Shown: positions 1 through 5,938, counted from the stretch's first letter. The stretch is 10,312 nucleotides of DNA from an uncultured Desulfovibrio sp. (GCA_900553145.1 USCL01000125.1:1-10312), one strand, 5' to 3'. Program-made: numbers and translations. The notes: generated by a model from the sequence alone, not told the origin.

Positions 1-81
1 CTCGACCGGCACGGGCACCTCGTCCGCAAGCTGTATCTTATCAACGGCGCGTTGTTGATTGCAGGGGTTGTGTGGGCATGA
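1..81 (+). CDS. C-terminal end of an unidentified membrane protein (partial)
   Basis: Frame 1 is open from the window edge to a TGA at 79-81 and encodes 26 residues. They read as a basic stretch (LDRHGHLVRK) followed by a hydrophobic segment (LYLINGALLIAGVVWA) ending at the terminus. That is the look of a last transmembrane helix preceded by a positively charged cytoplasmic loop. The piece is too short to name a family, and its start lies outside the window. A purine/pyrimidine hairpin about 20 nt downstream fits the end of a transcription unit. The call rests on reading frame, hydrophobicity and context only. Confidence 0.5.
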   Translation, partial: LDRHGHLVRKLYLINGALLIAGVVWA

Positions 82-99
82 GGAGCGGGAGATAAAAGA

Positions 100-137
100 G
101 GGGAAGGGGGAGGGCTCCATCTCCTTCCTCCCCATAT
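100..137 (+). terminator. Possible terminator hairpin after the partial membrane gene
   Basis: A purine-rich arm (100-112) faces a pyrimidine-rich arm (121-133) across an 8-nt loop. The arms pair over 13 positions with two G-U wobbles and one A-C mismatch. The sequence after it (ATATCTT) is only weakly T-rich, so this is a plausible but imperfect rho-independent terminator. Confidence 0.35.
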
Positions 138-255
138 CTTCGGCTTTATCGAATCCTTGATGGAAGGTTTTCCCTGTGGGCGGAAATCCACCCTTTCCGG
201 TTAGGCCAACGACGGCTTCAGCACACTCTGCCATCCTGTCTTGAGGGCTAGCAAC

Positions 256-648
256 ATGAAAAGGAAATTGGGTATTGCAAGGTGTGGCCTTGCGTGTTGC
301 CTCTGCTCTGAAAACGTCAAGTGCGCAGGGTGCCATTCGGGCGACTGCCCTGATAAGGAATGGTGTGAAAACCGCAATTGTTCGCTTGATAGGGGCATGA
401 GCCATTGTTATGATTGCGATGAAGATTGCCGAAAGGGATTGTTGAGGAAGATCAAGCCATATGCATTTACATTGTTTGCAAAACGCCATGGAGAGCGGAA
501 ACTGTTGGATTGTCTTGAAGCCAATGAGATAAACGGCATTGTCTATCATCGAGACGGGATACATGGTGACTATGATGATTTTGACGACGTGGAAACATTG
601 ATGGAATTCATACGGACAGGAAAACGATCCTTTCCGACATGTCCCTAA
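256..648 (+). CDS. DUF3795-type cysteine-rich protein
   Basis: A 130-residue soluble protein. The N-terminal half has the DUF3795 pattern: a GLxCxxC-like start (C10, C14, C15, C17), then C23, C26, C31, C37, C42, C51, C54 and C58. Two more cysteines, C86 and C129, bring the total to 14. Such spacing suggests one or more bound metals, most likely zinc; this is inference, as the family has no firmly established reaction. The C-terminal half is mixed charged/hydrophobic with an acidic patch (GDYDDFDDVE, 104-113). I chose the ATG at 256 because GAGGG at 243-247 sits 8 nt upstream; the in-frame TTG at 241 has no such site. The gene is AT-richer than its neighbours, with many A/T third positions, which hints at different ancestry. 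It stands alone. Confidence 0.75.
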   Translation: MKRKLGIARCGLACCLCSENVKCAGCHSGDCPDKEWCENRNCSLDRGMSHCYDCDEDCRKGLLRKIKPYAFTLFAKRHGERKLLDCLEANEINGIVYHRDGIHGDYDDFDDVETLMEFIRTGKRSFPTCP

Positions 649-651
649 TCC

Positions 652-660
652 TGTTATAAT
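652..660 (+). promoter_or_regulatory. Extended -10 promoter candidate for the DUF1269 gene
   Basis: The string TGTTATAAT is a perfect extended -10 element (TGn plus TATAAT at 655-660), immediately after the DUF3795 stop codon. The -35 region (TTCCGA, 632-637, spacer 17) is weak, as is usual for extended -10 promoters. It would give a leader of about 200 nt before the start at 868. Assigned from sequence pattern only. Confidence 0.3.
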
Positions 661-867
661 CCGTCACTGTGATGCGTAGCGGACTCAGCCGTCTTCATTT
701 ATGATGCAATAGCCGGGCTCTGTCTGTTGTTGATAAGCCCGCTTGCGCTTGTAGGGCAACCCTGCCCCTCCCGTCCTTCCCCACTTCTTTCCATACAATG
801 ATAATCACAGCGCTCTCAGGCGAACCCCGGTAGTTTGTTGGGAATCAACAAAGTAAGGAGTGTTGCC

Positions 868-1386
868 ATGCAGAGCCTCATTGCTGTGATTTTTAAGGAA
901 GATATGGATCAGGCGGAAGCGTACCGGGTAGATCTGCGGCGCCGTGAAGACCTTACCGGATTGGTGGATTGTACCAAAATGGTGGCCGCTGTCTGCGATC
1001 AGGATGGGAAGGTACATCTCCAGTATTCGCACGCGCTTGCCAAGGACGGAGCCTTGATCGGCGGCGTGTGGGGCGCGTTGATCGGGTTCCTGTTCCTCAA
1101 CCCGTTGCTCGGCATCGTCGCGGGGGCCGGGCTCGGCGCGGCGACCGGCGAGGTGGGGGATTTCGGCATCAGCCACCGGTTCATGAACGAGCTGGCGACA
1201 CACCTGAAGCCCGGCAGCTCGGCGCTGTTCATCCCTCTGAAGAAGGAAGCCGTTGATGAAACCCTGCGCGCGCTCGGCCATTCCGGCGGCATCGTCCTGA
1301 GTACCGATCTCAAGCTGGAAGATGAGTACCAGATGGAAAAGCTCTTTGACGAAATGACTGCGGAACGCGCCAAGAAGACGTCCTGA
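868..1386 (+). CDS. DUF1269-type membrane protein
   Basis: A 172-residue protein with the layout of the DUF1269 family. The N-terminal alpha/beta-like part (MQSLIAVIFKEDMDQAEAYRVDL) is followed by a glycine-rich hydrophobic core (residues 61-97, with GALIGGVWGALIGFLFLNPLLG then GxGxGAATGE). The C-terminal half carries the typical 'LKPGSSALF' stretch (residues 113-121) and ends in a charged helix. The glycine-spaced hairpin probably inserts in the membrane; the biochemical role of the family is not established. The start is the ATG at 868, because AAGGAG at 855-860 lies 7 nt upstream; an in-frame TTG at 835 lacks a ribosome site. The next gene starts about 74 nt downstream, so co-transcription with the deacetylase is possible. 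Confidence 0.8.
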   Translation: MQSLIAVIFKEDMDQAEAYRVDLRRREDLTGLVDCTKMVAAVCDQDGKVHLQYSHALAKDGALIGGVWGALIGFLFLNPLLGIVAGAGLGAATGEVGDFGISHRFMNELATHLKPGSSALFIPLKKEAVDETLRALGHSGGIVLSTDLKLEDEYQMEKLFDEMTAERAKKTS

Positions 1387-1460
1387 ACCGCGCCTATCTT
1401 TCGGAACCTGATGCTGTTACTGTGGGGGCTCTTCCAACAGTCAACACATCAGGTTTTTTC

Positions 1461-2411
1461 ATGCCGCACAAGCTCATCGTCTGTTGCCTGCTTATGGCCG
1501 CGCTGGCCTTTCCGGCGCGGGCGTCATCGTTGTGGCATCCCGAACCCGGCTTCCTGCCCGAAGACGCCCGGCACGCCGTCCCGAACAATCCCGCTCCGCC
1601 GGAACGCACGGTTCCCAAACATGCCCTGCCTCCCCTTTCCGCCGAAGGCGAAGGGACCATCCGCTGCGTGGCCGCCAAGGAAAAGGTGGCGGCCCTGACC
1701 TTTGATCTGTGCGAACTGGCCACCATGACGACAGGGTATGATGCCGACATCATCGATTTCCTCCGCGAAAAACGGATACCCGCCACGCTGTTCATGGGCG
1801 GCAAGTGGATGCGGTCACACCGCGAGAGGTCTATGCAGCTTATGGCCGATCCGCTGTTTGAGATCGGCAATCATGGATGGTCGCACGGCAATTTCGGCAT
1901 CATGGGCGAAAAGGCCATGTTGGAACAGATCCGCTGGACACAGGCGGAATATGAGCTGCTGCGCGAAGAGATCCTCAGGAGGGCCGTAACGGAAGGGCGC
2001 GGCGTCGAGCTGCCGGAAGCCATAAGGCTGTTCCGCCTGCCTTACGGGCGGTGCTCGGACAAGGCGCTCGCGCTGCTTGCGCGCGAAGGCTTGGAGGTCA
2101 TCCAGTGGAGCGTGGTTGCGGAGACGCCGCAGGACAATGCCGTCCGCGGCATGGGCGAGCGGGTGGCCGGACAGGTGCGGCCCGGCGCGATTATCCTGTT
2201 CCACGCCAACCGGGTGCCCAAGGGATCGGCATTCATGCTCAAGGAAACCGTCGAAGCGCTCCAGCGGAAAGGGTATCGTTTTGTGACCGTCGGGGAATTG
2301 CTCACGCTCGGCGAGCCGCAGCGTACGCGGGACGGCTATTTCAACAAGCCCGGCGACAACTTGAGCCTTGATAAGCACTTCGGCATCGACGGTACGGGAC
2401 GCAGGAAATAA
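1461..2411 (+). CDS. Secreted polysaccharide deacetylase (NodB/CE4 fold)
   Basis: A 316-residue protein with an N-terminal signal peptide: basic start, hydrophobic stretch, cleavage likely after FPARA at residue 21. It should therefore act in the periplasm or cell envelope. NodB-type motifs appear in order: TFDLCE (80-85), NHGWSH (137-142, with candidate metal ligands H138 and H142), RLPYG (192-196), QWSVV (215-219) and PGAIILFH (241-248, with catalytic-type H248). CE4 enzymes remove N- or O-acetyl groups from peptidoglycan, chitin-like or other polysaccharides; the substrate here is unknown. The canonical motif 1 is TFDDG; here Leu replaces the second Asp and Glu follows at 85, so the metal site may differ. 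Start ATG 1461 was chosen over GTG 1422 because it places the signal peptide at the N terminus and has TCAGG 7 nt upstream. Confidence 0.87.
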   Translation: MPHKLIVCCLLMAALAFPARASSLWHPEPGFLPEDARHAVPNNPAPPERTVPKHALPPLSAEGEGTIRCVAAKEKVAALTFDLCELATMTTGYDADIIDFLREKRIPATLFMGGKWMRSHRERSMQLMADPLFEIGNHGWSHGNFGIMGEKAMLEQIRWTQAEYELLREEILRRAVTEGRGVELPEAIRLFRLPYGRCSDKALALLAREGLEVIQWSVVAETPQDNAVRGMGERVAGQVRPGAIILFHANRVPKGSAFMLKETVEALQRKGYRFVTVGELLTLGEPQRTRDGYFNKPGDNLSLDKHFGIDGTGRRK

Positions 2412-2533
2412 GCCTTCCTTGGGAAAGAACGGACGATAGGCACGGTTTTTCCGATGCGGCGGGGCTTTTACAGTACGCATTCCCAGCCATACCCTGCCGA
2501 TTATCGACGGGAACCGGCCTGACGACTATGCCG

Positions 2534-2571
2534 TGACGGTTGCTTGGGCGGGTGCCGTTGCAACACCGTCA
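2534..2571. repeat. Inverted repeat / hairpin
   Basis: TGACGG at 2534-2539 pairs with CCGTCA at 2566-2571, and the adjoining TTGC (2540-2543) pairs with GCAA (2560-2563) with a 2-nt bulge on the 3' side. There is no T-run after it, so it is not a standard terminator. Function unknown. Confidence 0.4.
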
Positions 2572-2707
2572 AGGGGGGCAGGCCGTGCCGACGCCCTATA
2601 GCATTGCATGAGGCTGGGTGCTGTTTTGTTGGAGGGAGGCGGAAGCGGGTACGCTTTTGGAACAGGAGCACGAAGGGATTGGTCTGCGCTGTAAGCCGCA
2701 CGCAAAA

Positions 2708-2779
2708 GAGAAGGGATTGTATGGCCTGTTGAGCGGCAGTGCTCATCAGGCGGCGGGCAAATCCCTTTTCCCTTCTTCT
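2708..2779 (+). ncRNA. Nested hairpin element with T-rich 3' flank (possible structured RNA or terminator)
   Basis: The outer stem is 2708-2718 with 2760-2770, containing AAGGGATT against AATCCCTT plus three more pairs, one a G-U wobble. The inner stem is GCCTG (2724-2728) with CAGGC (2747-2751), then a T-T mismatch, then TGAGC (2730-2734) with GCTCA (2741-2745) around a 6-nt loop GGCAGT. A pyrimidine-rich run continues to about 2780. About 21 pairs in one nested structure within non-coding DNA is more than expected casually. It matches no RNA family I can name, so class and strand are uncertain. Confidence 0.3.
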
Positions 2780-2947
2780 TTGGACGCTACGCCGAAACAT
2801 ATTTTTGTCCCGCAGCCGAGATGGAATGTGGATATCGTATGCTGTTTATCGACATACGGCGTTATAAAAAGGATCATGCCGCTCTCCGCCAACAGGCCGC
2901 ATTATCAGGATAAATGCTCTCCGCAAAAACGAATGCCGGGAATCCAC

Positions 2948-2970
2948 GGCCCGGCTGGAGCCGGCGGGCC
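2948..2970. repeat. GC-rich inverted repeat
   Basis: GGCCCG (2948-2953) pairs with CGGGCC (2965-2970). An inner GCT/AGC pairing is also possible with a 3-nt bulge. A CT-rich tail follows. It lies about 60 bp upstream of the promoter at 3031 and could be a weak terminator for transcripts arriving from the left. Confidence 0.3.
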
Positions 2971-3030
2971 TTCTCCAACCTGCTGTCTCTATTTTCTTAT
3001 TGTGGAAAAAAGCAAAATATGGCGGAACGC

Positions 3031-3059
3031 TTGTCATAAAAAAACCTCCGTGCTATTAT
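3031..3059 (+). promoter_or_regulatory. Sigma70-type promoter for the orphan membrane protein
   Basis: TTGTCA (3031-3036, five of six consensus bases) and TATTAT (3054-3059, five of six) are separated by the ideal 17 nt. They lie in a locally AT-rich stretch preceding the gene at 3186. The predicted leader is about 120 nt. Confidence 0.55.
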
Positions 3060-3185
3060 TCTCACAATCACGGATATCCGTAGCGGAAATCTCTCCTCCT
3101 GAGTGGAAACGAGGACGTTGCGCATAAGCGCCGCACCGCTGTGGACTCCCGTGCACCAGTGAAGCTTGTTGTATCGGGAAAACGT

Positions 3186-3581
3186 ATGACTCTCTTGGAA
3201 AGACAGCGCCGTGAAACCTTTATGAAGGGAATGTTCATTCCTTTCGTGATGCTTGCGCTCGTTTGTTCCCTGCTTGTCGATACGAATATGCTTCACGCGG
3301 ATGTGCAGAAGGTCGTCGTGTACGATTCGGGCAGCGCCCTGAACGACATGCAGAAGCAATCGCCCGTCATCATAGAATCCCTTGAGGAGTTTATGGAGAC
3401 GATCGCTTCGAAGACCCACCTGAAGCATCTTGTCCCCCTGATGGCCCTCTTCATGCTCCAGCTCGGGTTCGCCGTTTCCTATGTGGTGCGGCTGTTTGTG
3501 CGGCATTATGTGCCCACGCTCCGAAAGTCCGACTCTTGGGGCCTGCTTCCCTTCTCCCTCGCCCCTCCGCGCTTCGCGTAG
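3186..3581 (+). CDS. Unrecognised small membrane protein (two hydrophobic segments)
   Basis: A 131-residue protein I cannot assign to a family. A basic N terminus (MTLLERQRRETFMKG) precedes a hydrophobic segment at about 16-33, which could be a signal anchor or uncleaved signal peptide. A polar, probably extracytoplasmic region (34-80) carries VQKVVVYDSGSALND and an amphipathic helix. A second hydrophobic segment (about 82-104) leads to a basic tail (VRLFVRHYVPTLRK), so both ends are predicted inside. The start at 3186 is a judgement: GGGAA lies about 6 nt upstream, while the longer in-frame GTG at 3141 has no clear site; ATG 3222 is also possible. The gene has its own promoter (3031-3059) and terminator (3623-3656), so it is probably monocistronic. 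The last 15 residues look low-quality, so a sequencing or evolutionary frame change near the 3' end cannot be excluded. Confidence 0.55.
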   Translation: MTLLERQRRETFMKGMFIPFVMLALVCSLLVDTNMLHADVQKVVVYDSGSALNDMQKQSPVIIESLEEFMETIASKTHLKHLVPLMALFMLQLGFAVSYVVRLFVRHYVPTLRKSDSWGLLPFSLAPPRFA

Positions 3582-3582
3582 C

Positions 3583-3612
3583 CGTCAGCGGATCGCCTGA
3601 TCCGTCATGACG
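3583..3612. repeat. Hairpin just after the orphan membrane gene
   Basis: CGGATC (3589-3594) pairs perfectly with GATCCG (3599-3604) around a 4-nt loop, and CGTCA (3583-3587) pairs with TGACG (3608-3612) outside a small asymmetric internal loop. There is no T-run, so it probably assists the terminator at 3623 or stabilises the mRNA end. Confidence 0.45.
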
Positions 3613-3622
3613 CGCGTCCCCA

Positions 3623-3656
3623 CGGCTTCCTTCCTCTTGGAAGCCGCGTTTGTTTG
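3623..3656 (+). terminator. Rho-independent terminator
   Basis: CGGCTTCC (3623-3630) pairs perfectly with GGAAGCCG (3639-3646) over an 8-nt loop, followed by the T-rich CGTTTGTTTG. It lies 42 nt after the stop of the orphan membrane protein and ahead of the transporter gene, so the two units are likely transcribed separately. Confidence 0.65.
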
Positions 3657-3744
3657 CGCCCGTTCCAGACCCGGGCGGGTTCTTCCCAATCAATAAGTTA
3701 TAAAAACTGTTCTTCTCAAGAGGGATGGTCTTTTACGATGGTTT

Positions 3745-3795
3745 CCTGTCAGGCTGCGGTTCGGCTAGGGATCGCCCCGCCTGCTCGGATACAGG
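3745..3795 (+). promoter_or_regulatory. Structured leader upstream of the YeiH-family gene
   Basis: CCTGT (3745-3749) pairs with ACAGG (3791-3795), and CAGGC (3750-3754) with GCCTG (3779-3783), giving a two-tier stem. A smaller CGCCA/TGGCG hairpin lies nearer the gene (about 3807-3819). An AT-rich stretch with TATAAA at 3699-3704 could supply the -10 element, but I see no good -35. No known riboswitch class is recognised. Confidence 0.3.
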
Positions 3796-3858
3796 TGGAC
3801 GCTTTCGCCACGGTGGCGGAGTCAGCCGTTCGGTACAGTTTTACAAGAGGATATGGCT

Positions 3859-5301
3859 ATGGCAAAGACCAATCTGAACGAAGATAAGATAGCCCTGCTC
3901 ACGGGGTGCTTCATCTTCCTTTTGGCCGCGTTGAATCTGGCGCACCTCGACGTGTTGGGCTGGGTAGTCAGCACCAATATGTGGACCAGCATGGACAAGG
4001 CCTTCTCCGCCACCACCGGCGCATACAAAGAAACGCTCTCCGGCGTTGTTTCCCTGCTGTGCACCTACGTGGCCCTGACGGCGCTCCTGTCGTTCGGCAT
4101 CAAGCTGCTCGGCGGTAATGTCGCTCGCTTCGTCAAGTCGTTTACGGTCGTCTTTTTCGTCAGCGAAATCTGCTACATGTTCGGCGCGAACGCCCACATC
4201 GCGGCTACGCCCGACGCGCAGGCCAAGTTCGGTATCGACTGGTCGATCGGCCTGACTACGGAAGCGGGTTTTATTGTGGCGCTTGTCGCCGGTATTTTCA
4301 TCAGCAACGCGTTCCCCCGCATTGCCGAAAGCTTGCATGACGCCTGCCGTCCCGAATTGTTCGTCAAGATCGCCATCGTGGTCCTCGGCGCCGAACTCGG
4401 CGTGAAGGCCGCCGCGGCTTCCGGCATGGCCGGGACGATCATTTTCCGAGGCCTGTGCGCCATCGTGGAAGCCTATCTCCTGTACTGGGCCTTTGTGTAT
4501 TACGTAGCCCGAAAGTACTTCAAGTTCAGCCGTGAATGGGCCGTCCCGCTGGCTTCCGGCATCTCCATCTGCGGCGTGTCCGCCGCCATCGCCACGGGCA
4601 GTTCCATCCGCGCCCGGCCTGTGGTGCCCATTATGGTGTCCTCGCTGATCGTGGTGTTCACCTGCATCGAAATGCTGATCCTGCCCTTCATCGCTTCCCA
4701 CTTCCTGTACAGCGAACCTATGGTGGCCGGCGGCTGGATGGGCCTCGCGGTGAAGTCCGACGGCGGCGCCATCGCTTCCGGCGCCATCGCCGACTCCCTG
4801 ATCCGCGCCCGTGCGCTCGAACTCCTCGGCGTCCACTGGGAAGCCGGGTGGGTCACCATGGTCACCACGACCGTGAAGATCTTCATCGACGTGTTCATTG
4901 GCGTGTGGTCGCTGGTCCTTGCCTGGGTGTGGACCGCGAAGTTCGATAAGACCAACAGCGGCCGTACCATGAACTTCGGCGACGTGCTCGCCCGTTTCCC
5001 CCGCTTCGTGCTCGGATATCTGCTGACCTTCGTGATCATGCTGTTCATCTGCGTGAACGTGGAATGGCAGCCCCTCGGCAAGAGCGTGATCAGCACCCTC
5101 GGCCCCCTGCGCACCATCTTCTTCACCCTGACCTTCTTTACCATCGGTATGGTGTCCAACTTCCACAAGCTGATGGAAGAAGGCATCGGCAGGCTCGCCA
5201 TCGTGTACGTCGTGTGTCTCTTCGGCTTCATCATTTGGCTTGGCCTGTTCATCTCGTGGCTGTTCTTCCACGGCATGACGCCTCCGGTTATCGCTGGCTA
5301 A
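3859..5301 (+). CDS. YeiH-family putative sulfate/sulfite exporter (UPF0324, Cons_hypoth698)
   Basis: A 480-residue inner-membrane transporter with about 12 hydrophobic segments (for example 11-29, 61-82, 93-110, 133-150, 168-182, 197-216, 254-277, 333-358, 382-400, 418-434, 446-470). The family signature is clear: ELFVKIAIVVLGAELGV (166-182) and GISICGVSAAIATG (234-247), matching the conserved G-x-SICG-x-SA motif of YeiH proteins. WMGLAVKSDGG (293-303) sits where other members have a conserved polar membrane segment. Members are annotated as putative sulfate exporters, mostly from gene context; the true substrate here is unproven. It is longer than E. coli-type YeiH (about 350 residues), with extra N- and C-terminal helices. 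Start: ATG 3859 has AAGAGG (3845-3850) 8 nt upstream, whereas ATG 3853 is only 2 nt from it. The strongly C-ending codons suggest high expression. A 57-residue membrane protein follows in the same operon. Confidence 0.87.
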   Translation: MAKTNLNEDKIALLTGCFIFLLAALNLAHLDVLGWVVSTNMWTSMDKAFSATTGAYKETLSGVVSLLCTYVALTALLSFGIKLLGGNVARFVKSFTVVFFVSEICYMFGANAHIAATPDAQAKFGIDWSIGLTTEAGFIVALVAGIFISNAFPRIAESLHDACRPELFVKIAIVVLGAELGVKAAAASGMAGTIIFRGLCAIVEAYLLYWAFVYYVARKYFKFSREWAVPLASGISICGVSAAIATGSSIRARPVVPIMVSSLIVVFTCIEMLILPFIASHFLYSEPMVAGGWMGLAVKSDGGAIASGAIADSLIRARALELLGVHWEAGWVTMVTTTVKIFIDVFIGVWSLVLAWVWTAKFDKTNSGRTMNFGDVLARFPRFVLGYLLTFVIMLFICVNVEWQPLGKSVISTLGPLRTIFFTLTFFTIGMVSNFHKLMEEGIGRLAIVYVVCLFGFIIWLGLFISWLFFHGMTPPVIAG

Positions 5302-5334
5302 CCTTTTCCCTTTTCAGCCATAAAGGAGACTGAC

Positions 5335-5508
5335 ATGGCAGAAGATACTAAGAACGTGAAGTTTCACGAAGAAGTACAGAAGATGGAGTATGAGCCTCTG
5401 GACGCTACCGAACTGAAGCTCATCCATTGGAGCTGGGCTCTCGGCGTGTTCCTGCTTGTAGCCCTCTATTTTCTCAGCGACTTCATTGCCCCCGGCGCCC
5501 ACGGCTAA
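5335..5508 (+). CDS. Small single-span membrane protein, likely partner of the YeiH-family transporter
   Basis: A 57-residue protein starting MAEDTKNVKF and ending DFIAPGAHG. The first 30 residues are charged and hydrophilic. Residues about 34-51 (WALGVFLLVALYFLSDF) form one transmembrane helix with a short glycine/alanine tail. The cytoplasmic-side lysine before the helix favours N-in, C-out. A strong site, AAAGGAG (5322-5328), lies 6 nt before the ATG, and the gene begins 33 nt after the transporter stop, so the two are very likely co-transcribed and matched in expression. Codon use resembles the transporter. I do not recognise a family. By analogy with other transporters that carry a tiny single-helix subunit, a regulatory or stabilising role is a reasonable inference, not shown. 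Confidence 0.8.
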   Translation: MAEDTKNVKFHEEVQKMEYEPLDATELKLIHWSWALGVFLLVALYFLSDFIAPGAHG

Positions 5509-5628
5509 GCCGCCGGAGCAGGGAAGGGCGGACGGAGCTTTTTACGGGGGCTCCGAAGGAATCACGGGGCGTGGCACGCCTTTGCGCCCCGCCGTCGCCG
5601 CCTGCCAGCAATGATGAGCCCTCGGAAC

Positions 5629-5659
5629 GCCTTCCCGGAGACTCCTCCTCCGGGAAGGC
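5629..5659 (+). terminator. Strong 12-bp perfect hairpin after the YeiH operon
   Basis: GCCTTCCCGGAG (5629-5640) and CTCCGGGAAGGC (5648-5659) are perfectly complementary with a 7-nt loop. There is no immediate T-run, so termination would need help; it could also protect the 3' end of the mRNA. A second hairpin follows directly. Confidence 0.5.
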
Positions 5660-5662
5660 AGG

Positions 5663-5695
5663 GAACCCGGCCCCCTACGGGTTCTCCATCTTTCG
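5663..5695 (+). terminator. Second tandem hairpin
   Basis: GAACCC (5663-5668) pairs with GGGTTC (5679-5684) over a 10-nt loop, followed by a moderately T-rich stretch (TCCATCTTTC). Together with the 12-bp hairpin it forms a tandem structure between the transporter operon and the next small gene. Confidence 0.4.
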
Positions 5696-5716
5696 CCTTA
5701 CAGGATATGGCGCAGC

Positions 5717-5938
5717 ATGAGCCGTTACAGAGTCCATTACATCGAAGGTTCCAACGGGGATCTCAGGATCCGCAAAGAGCGGATTGTTGAAGCTCCTTCG
5801 TTTCAGGATGCTCTGGAACGGTTCACGTACTGGCCGGCAACCGAGGGCCGCGAACAAGCCCCGGCCTGTGCCCCGCATTCCGGCGCCGATCTGCGCCATA
5901 TGGAAGCGTGGGAAGTGTTTCCTGCTGAAGGCATTTGA
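5717..5938 (+). CDS. Unrecognised 73-residue protein
   Basis: A soluble small protein (MSRYRVHYIEGSNGDLRI...). It begins with what reads as a beta strand, then a basic/acidic helix (RKERIVEAPSFQDALERFTYW) and ends MEAWEVFPAEGI. There is no membrane segment, no signal peptide and no metal-ligand cluster (a single cysteine). The start ATG at 5717 has AGGA at 5702-5705, somewhat distant (11 nt), so translation signals are only fair. Codon choice is consistent with a real gene of this genome. The bidirectional terminator lies about 185 nt downstream. Function unknown; no family recognised. Confidence 0.55.
   Translation: MSRYRVHYIEGSNGDLRIRKERIVEAPSFQDALERFTYWPATEGREQAPACAPHSGADLRHMEAWEVFPAEGI

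Larger units (their letters stand above)
2412..3030. other. Long intergenic region without a convincing gene
   Basis: About 620 bases before the promoter at 3031. The open frames here (for example 2618-3127 and 2544-2732) give low-complexity, family-less translations with no good ribosome site, so I do not call them. What can be seen is a hairpin at 2534-2571, a 10-nt direct repeat GAAGGGATTG (2672-2681 and 2710-2719), a large nested hairpin at 2708-2770 followed by a pyrimidine-rich run, and a GC-rich inverted repeat at 2948-2970. An unannotated small RNA or a decayed gene are both possible. Confidence 0.5.

Noticed and set aside
2580..2790. Possible cobalamin riboswitch, 6S RNA or SRP RNA in the gap
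   Set aside because: A GGTGCTGTTTTGTT-like stretch and a CTGCGCTGTAA stretch recall parts of a cobalamin leader, but the conserved core blocks are not in proper order, and the hallmark SRP and 6S motifs are absent.
2618..3127. 169-residue open frame in the intergenic gap
   Set aside because: No ribosome site, no recognisable domain, erratic composition, and it runs through the promoter at 3031-3059 and the hairpins.
3841..5271. 476-residue minus-strand open frame opposite the YeiH-family gene
   Set aside because: Highly charged, histidine/aspartate-rich antisense shadow of a membrane protein gene with strong codon bias.
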